Shown here piece after piece: positions 62,098-64,000 of a DNA stretch of 64,000 bases. The notes beneath the pieces were generated by a model. It was given only the letters and a program-made list of their open reading frames with translations, was not told the origin of the DNA and searched no databases. The position numbers were made by a program, and so were the translations under genes. Numbering within the stretch: position 1 is the stretch's first letter; every line of letters begins with the position of its first letter. The stretch comes from BNXB01 sp031556375. GTDB lineage: Bacteria; Bacteroidota; Bacteroidia; Bacteroidales; Azobacteroidaceae. Location: positions 16,120 to 80,119 of the forward strand of contig JAVBTA010000036.1 in NCBI GenBank assembly GCA_031556375.1, read 5' to 3'.

Positions 62098-63081
62098 TCA
62101 TATCTTAATTGAAGGTTCGGAAAGTAAGGAGACAAATTCACGTTGTTTTTGAAAGAATTCAAACCGGTATTTTTCACCGCAAACAGAAATTAATGTCGAA
62201 TTTTTTTTCAAAGTATTATTCCACAACTTTACTTTACCTGTCACACGCTGATTTTCGAATAAATAAAATCCAAGTCCAAACTGAGGAGTAACTACTGAAT
62301 CCGAATCATCACTTGTAAAAAGTATATATGTTACGCCAAGGTTAAAATTACATATATAAAATAGCAACGGAGCACCCGTCCTGGAGACTCCTTTTATTAC
62401 ATCATACTCCAATTCTTCCAAAAAACGATATGCTTCATCTTGTATTTCCATGACCTCATCATTGGATAATAATTCTATATCCTGAAAATACTTAACGTCC
62501 CTAATGTATTCCAGAAACAAGTCCTGATGACAAATATAATTGGCTCCCAGACCTTCCATTTCTTTAGCGAGATTTTTCCCTGCCAGCTGAACTTCCGAAC
62601 CGACAATTATATCCCTCATTTTTAGCGGGTTGAATTCACCTTCATTTTGCAGCATCCACCTAAATAAACGAAGCTTTGACATTGTTTCATATTTGTATAG
62701 GTAAGAGAATGGAAGCAACATATTTGTCGCAACCGACATCATCGGGTTTTGATATTTCTTCATCGTATTTACTGCAACTGCAAGTTCTTTGAGCGATTGG
62801 CAATAGCTTTCTATCGGATCTCCAACACCAGCCAGATCCCTTATTTTCATAGCAAATAATTCCTCTTCATTTCTTTCATGAATCATTTTATCCAATGATA
62901 TATTAAATTCTCTGGAAATTTTCACGACTTCTTCAAAAGAAAAATCAATTGTTCCCCGGAGGCGTCTATATGCAGCCTCTTTACTCATCGGAATAATTCC
63001 AATTAAGGTATCCACCGGGTTTTGCGTCGGTAGTGTTATTTGTTTGATAATTCGAATCAATTCATCCTGAATTTTTTTCAT
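62098..63081 (-). CDS. HTH-domain protein, paralogue 3 of 3
   Basis: 327 aa, inverted relative to the first two. HTH: IIPMSKEAAYRRLRGTIDFS with FEEVVKISREFNISLDKMIH. The ending NTLKKNSTLISVCGEKYRFE, FFQKQREF matches the paralogues. It is more divergent in the middle. It has its own promoter at 63117 and no cotranscribed neighbour. Its relation to the DUF3244-like gene it diverges from is possible regulation (inference). Confidence 0.75.
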   Translation of the reverse strand: MKKIQDELIRIIKQITLPTQNPVDTLIGIIPMSKEAAYRRLRGTIDFSFEEVVKISREFNISLDKMIHERNEEELFAMKIRDLAGVGDPIESYCQSLKELAVAVNTMKKYQNPMMSVATNMLLPFSYLYKYETMSKLRLFRWMLQNEGEFNPLKMRDIIVGSEVQLAGKNLAKEMEGLGANYICHQDLFLEYIRDVKYFQDIELLSNDEVMEIQDEAYRFLEELEYDVIKGVSRTGAPLLFYICNFNLGVTYILFTSDDSDSVVTPQFGLGFYLFENQRVTGKVKLWNNTLKKNSTLISVCGEKYRFEFFQKQREFVSLLSEPSIKI

Positions 63082-63116
63082 CTATTATTTAGAACTAGTT
63101 TTCCCTTGTTTTTTTT

Positions 63117-63124
63117 CAAAATTA
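63117..63124 (-). promoter_or_regulatory. -7 box of HTH paralogue 3
   Basis: Minus strand TAATTTTG, exact TAnnTTTG, 36 bp before the start, with a TTG 18 bp further upstream. Confidence 0.5.
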
Positions 63125-63251
63125 GACAATTTTATGGATTTACAACTAAATATTTGCAAACTTTTTCAAAAAAAATCTTTCTTTTTTTTCCTAAAATACA
63201 AATTCGACAACAGAAGACTATTTTTTGCTTTATTACTAAGCTGTCCCTAGT

Positions 63252-63259
63252 TACTTTTG
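63252..63259 (+). promoter_or_regulatory. -7 box of the DUF3244-like gene
   Basis: TACTTTTG, exact TAnnTTTG, 29 bp before the start. A TTTG lies 24 bp upstream, slightly too far. Confidence 0.4.
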
Positions 63260-63287
63260 TAATACATAATACATATAAGGATTTACA

Positions 63288-63686
63288 ATGATGAACGTCA
63301 GGAGCGAACTTACAAAATCAATCCTTTTTTTATTCTTAATTGATCCTTGTGTTATATTAACAAACGAAATAGGATTAAATCCTCCGGGATCTAAAAAAAG
63401 AAAAAAAAAGAACTTTAATATTTTCCATAATAGGTACACAGAAGTAAATATAATTGGGGATGAATTTATTGATATTGAGTTTTTTGAAGAATCTGAAAGC
63501 ATTGTAGAGATTAATGTTCTAAACTCTGAGAACAAAAATATCTATGCTTTAGAAATCTTTACGGCACCAACTTTACATATCGTTATAAAATGCAGCGATT
63601 GGTCTAACGATATATATACAATCTTAATCAAGAATGAACATTTCGATTTTACATGTGACTTCATTTTAGAGAATAGTTTTGTATAA
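63288..63686 (+). CDS. DUF3244-like small protein
   Basis: 132 aa. A short hydrophobic stretch near residues 11-25 (SILFLFLIDPCVILT) may be a weak signal or anchor. A basic patch follows (KKRKKKN), then a beta-rich domain with ESESIVEINVLNSENKNIYA and SDWSNDIYTILIKNEHFD, in the style of the DUF3244 family, secreted beta-sandwich proteins with a closing strand. A second ATG at 63291 could be used. Function is not known. Confidence 0.6.
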   Translation: MMNVRSELTKSILFLFLIDPCVILTNEIGLNPPGSKKRKKKNFNIFHNRYTEVNIIGDEFIDIEFFEESESIVEINVLNSENKNIYALEIFTAPTLHIVIKCSDWSNDIYTILIKNEHFDFTCDFILENSFV

Positions 63687-63794
63687 AAAGGCAAAATTGA
63701 GACAAATTAGGATGACCAAAACACAGCTTGTTGTTAACCAAATTCTTACCTTAGTTTCTTTAATTATGAGAAAGTTTACGTTTTTCTATAAAAT

Positions 63795-63825
63795 AAAGTC
63801 AGGGAAATTATTTTCCTGACTTTTT
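63795..63825. terminator. Bidirectional terminator between DUF3244-like gene and transposase
   Basis: AAAGTCAGG (63795-63803) pairs with CCTGACTTT (63815-63823), followed by T residues on plus and by A/T-rich sequence on minus. Confidence 0.7.
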
Positions 63826-63893
63826 AATTATTGACCACCGGTTTTCCATCGGGCAAAAAAGGGATCAGCGTTAAAACTTGAGGGATTTTGGAT

Positions 63894-64000
63894 TTAGGCA
63901 TATAATTTACACAATCTAAACAAGAAGAACGCTTTATCCTGCACTCCTCTAAACACTCTTCTAAATGCTTTAATCTTGGCATTGAAAGATTCCGAAGCCG
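63894..64000 (-). CDS. Transposase, C-terminal fragment at the window edge
   Basis: The minus strand reads ASESFNAKIKAFRRVFRG then VQDKAFFLFRLCKLYA and a stop at 63894. This is the typical end of DDE transposases of the ISL3-like/ISAon1 group of Bacteroidota. Only about 34 codons are in the window. The element end should lie between here and the terminator at 63825; no terminal repeat can be defined without the other end. Confidence 0.65.
   Translation of the reverse strand, partial: ASESFNAKIKAFRRVFRGVQDKAFFLFRLCKLYA

Noticed and set aside
1..64000. CRISPR arrays, tRNA or rRNA genes, prophage genes
   Set aside because: No regular repeat-spacer pattern, cloverleaf or phage structural gene was seen on reading; a tRNA scan would settle the tRNA question.

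Overview
The window is from a Bacteroidales-type member of the Bacteroidota. It carries a SusC/SusD pair, NVEALA peptides with 6-bladed beta-propeller lipoproteins, a double-glycine/C39 export cluster and DUF3244. Many genes are preceded by the Bacteroidota promoter pattern (TTTG, about 19-21 bp, TAnnTTTG). Genus cannot be fixed from sequence alone. No rRNA, tRNA or CRISPR array was seen.

Layout. (1) 1-7.7 kb, minus strand: an RND efflux operon (adaptor, permease, TolC-like protein, second permease running off the window), joined by ATGA overlaps. (2) 7.7-23.9 kb, minus strand: an NVEALA/beta-propeller island with two NVEALA peptides, a chimeric NVEALA-lipoprotein gene, several propeller lipoproteins, a thioredoxin-like/DUF1573 lipoprotein, a serine-hydrolase-like lipoprotein, a TPR/HTH sensor-regulator, an O-antigen-ligase/TPR/signal peptidase I fusion and several decayed remnants. 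(3) 24.0-26.1 kb, plus strand: a histidine kinase and OmpR-type response regulator divergent from the island. Three copies of a 22-bp element with 11-bp-period direct repeats lie 29-30 bp upstream of -7-like boxes. They precede the RND operon and two island transcription units, so this two-component system probably controls efflux and the peptide/propeller island together. (4) 26.1-31 kb: an internally deleted GNAT gene, a structured 6S-like RNA with terminator, a beta-CASP hydrolase, an outer-membrane barrel protein, a WG-repeat protein and an orphan FecCD permease. (5) 31.2-41.5 kb, plus: carbohydrate genes (uxuA, ThuA, Tat-exported Gfo/Idh/MocA oxidoreductase, PmoA-like protein, then SusC/SusD). 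(6) 41.6-49.2 kb, plus: a double-glycine peptide cluster (LanC-like fragment, GT2 glycosyltransferase, VKOR/thioredoxin fusion, 71-aa precursor, C39 ABC exporter, HlyD adaptor). Its composition recalls glycocins. (7) 49.3-58.7 kb: a metal P-type ATPase with DKTRT, a CorC/HlyC protein, MetY with a divergent Lrp regulator, DUF47-PiT phosphate uptake and a GH20 hexosaminidase. (8) 59-64 kb: three paralogous HTH proteins around a BON lipoprotein and a small winged-helix protein, then a DUF3244-like gene and the end of a transposase.

A recurring oddity is genes that keep both ends but have lost the middle (DUF1573 copy, GNAT, methyltransferase, propeller), and two gene fusions that look like one-base disruptions of ATGA start/stop overlaps. 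The best candidates for new biology are the shared two-component regulon linking RND efflux to NVEALA peptides, the signal peptidase fusion that could process the A-L-A end of the NVEALA motif, and the glycocin-like cluster.
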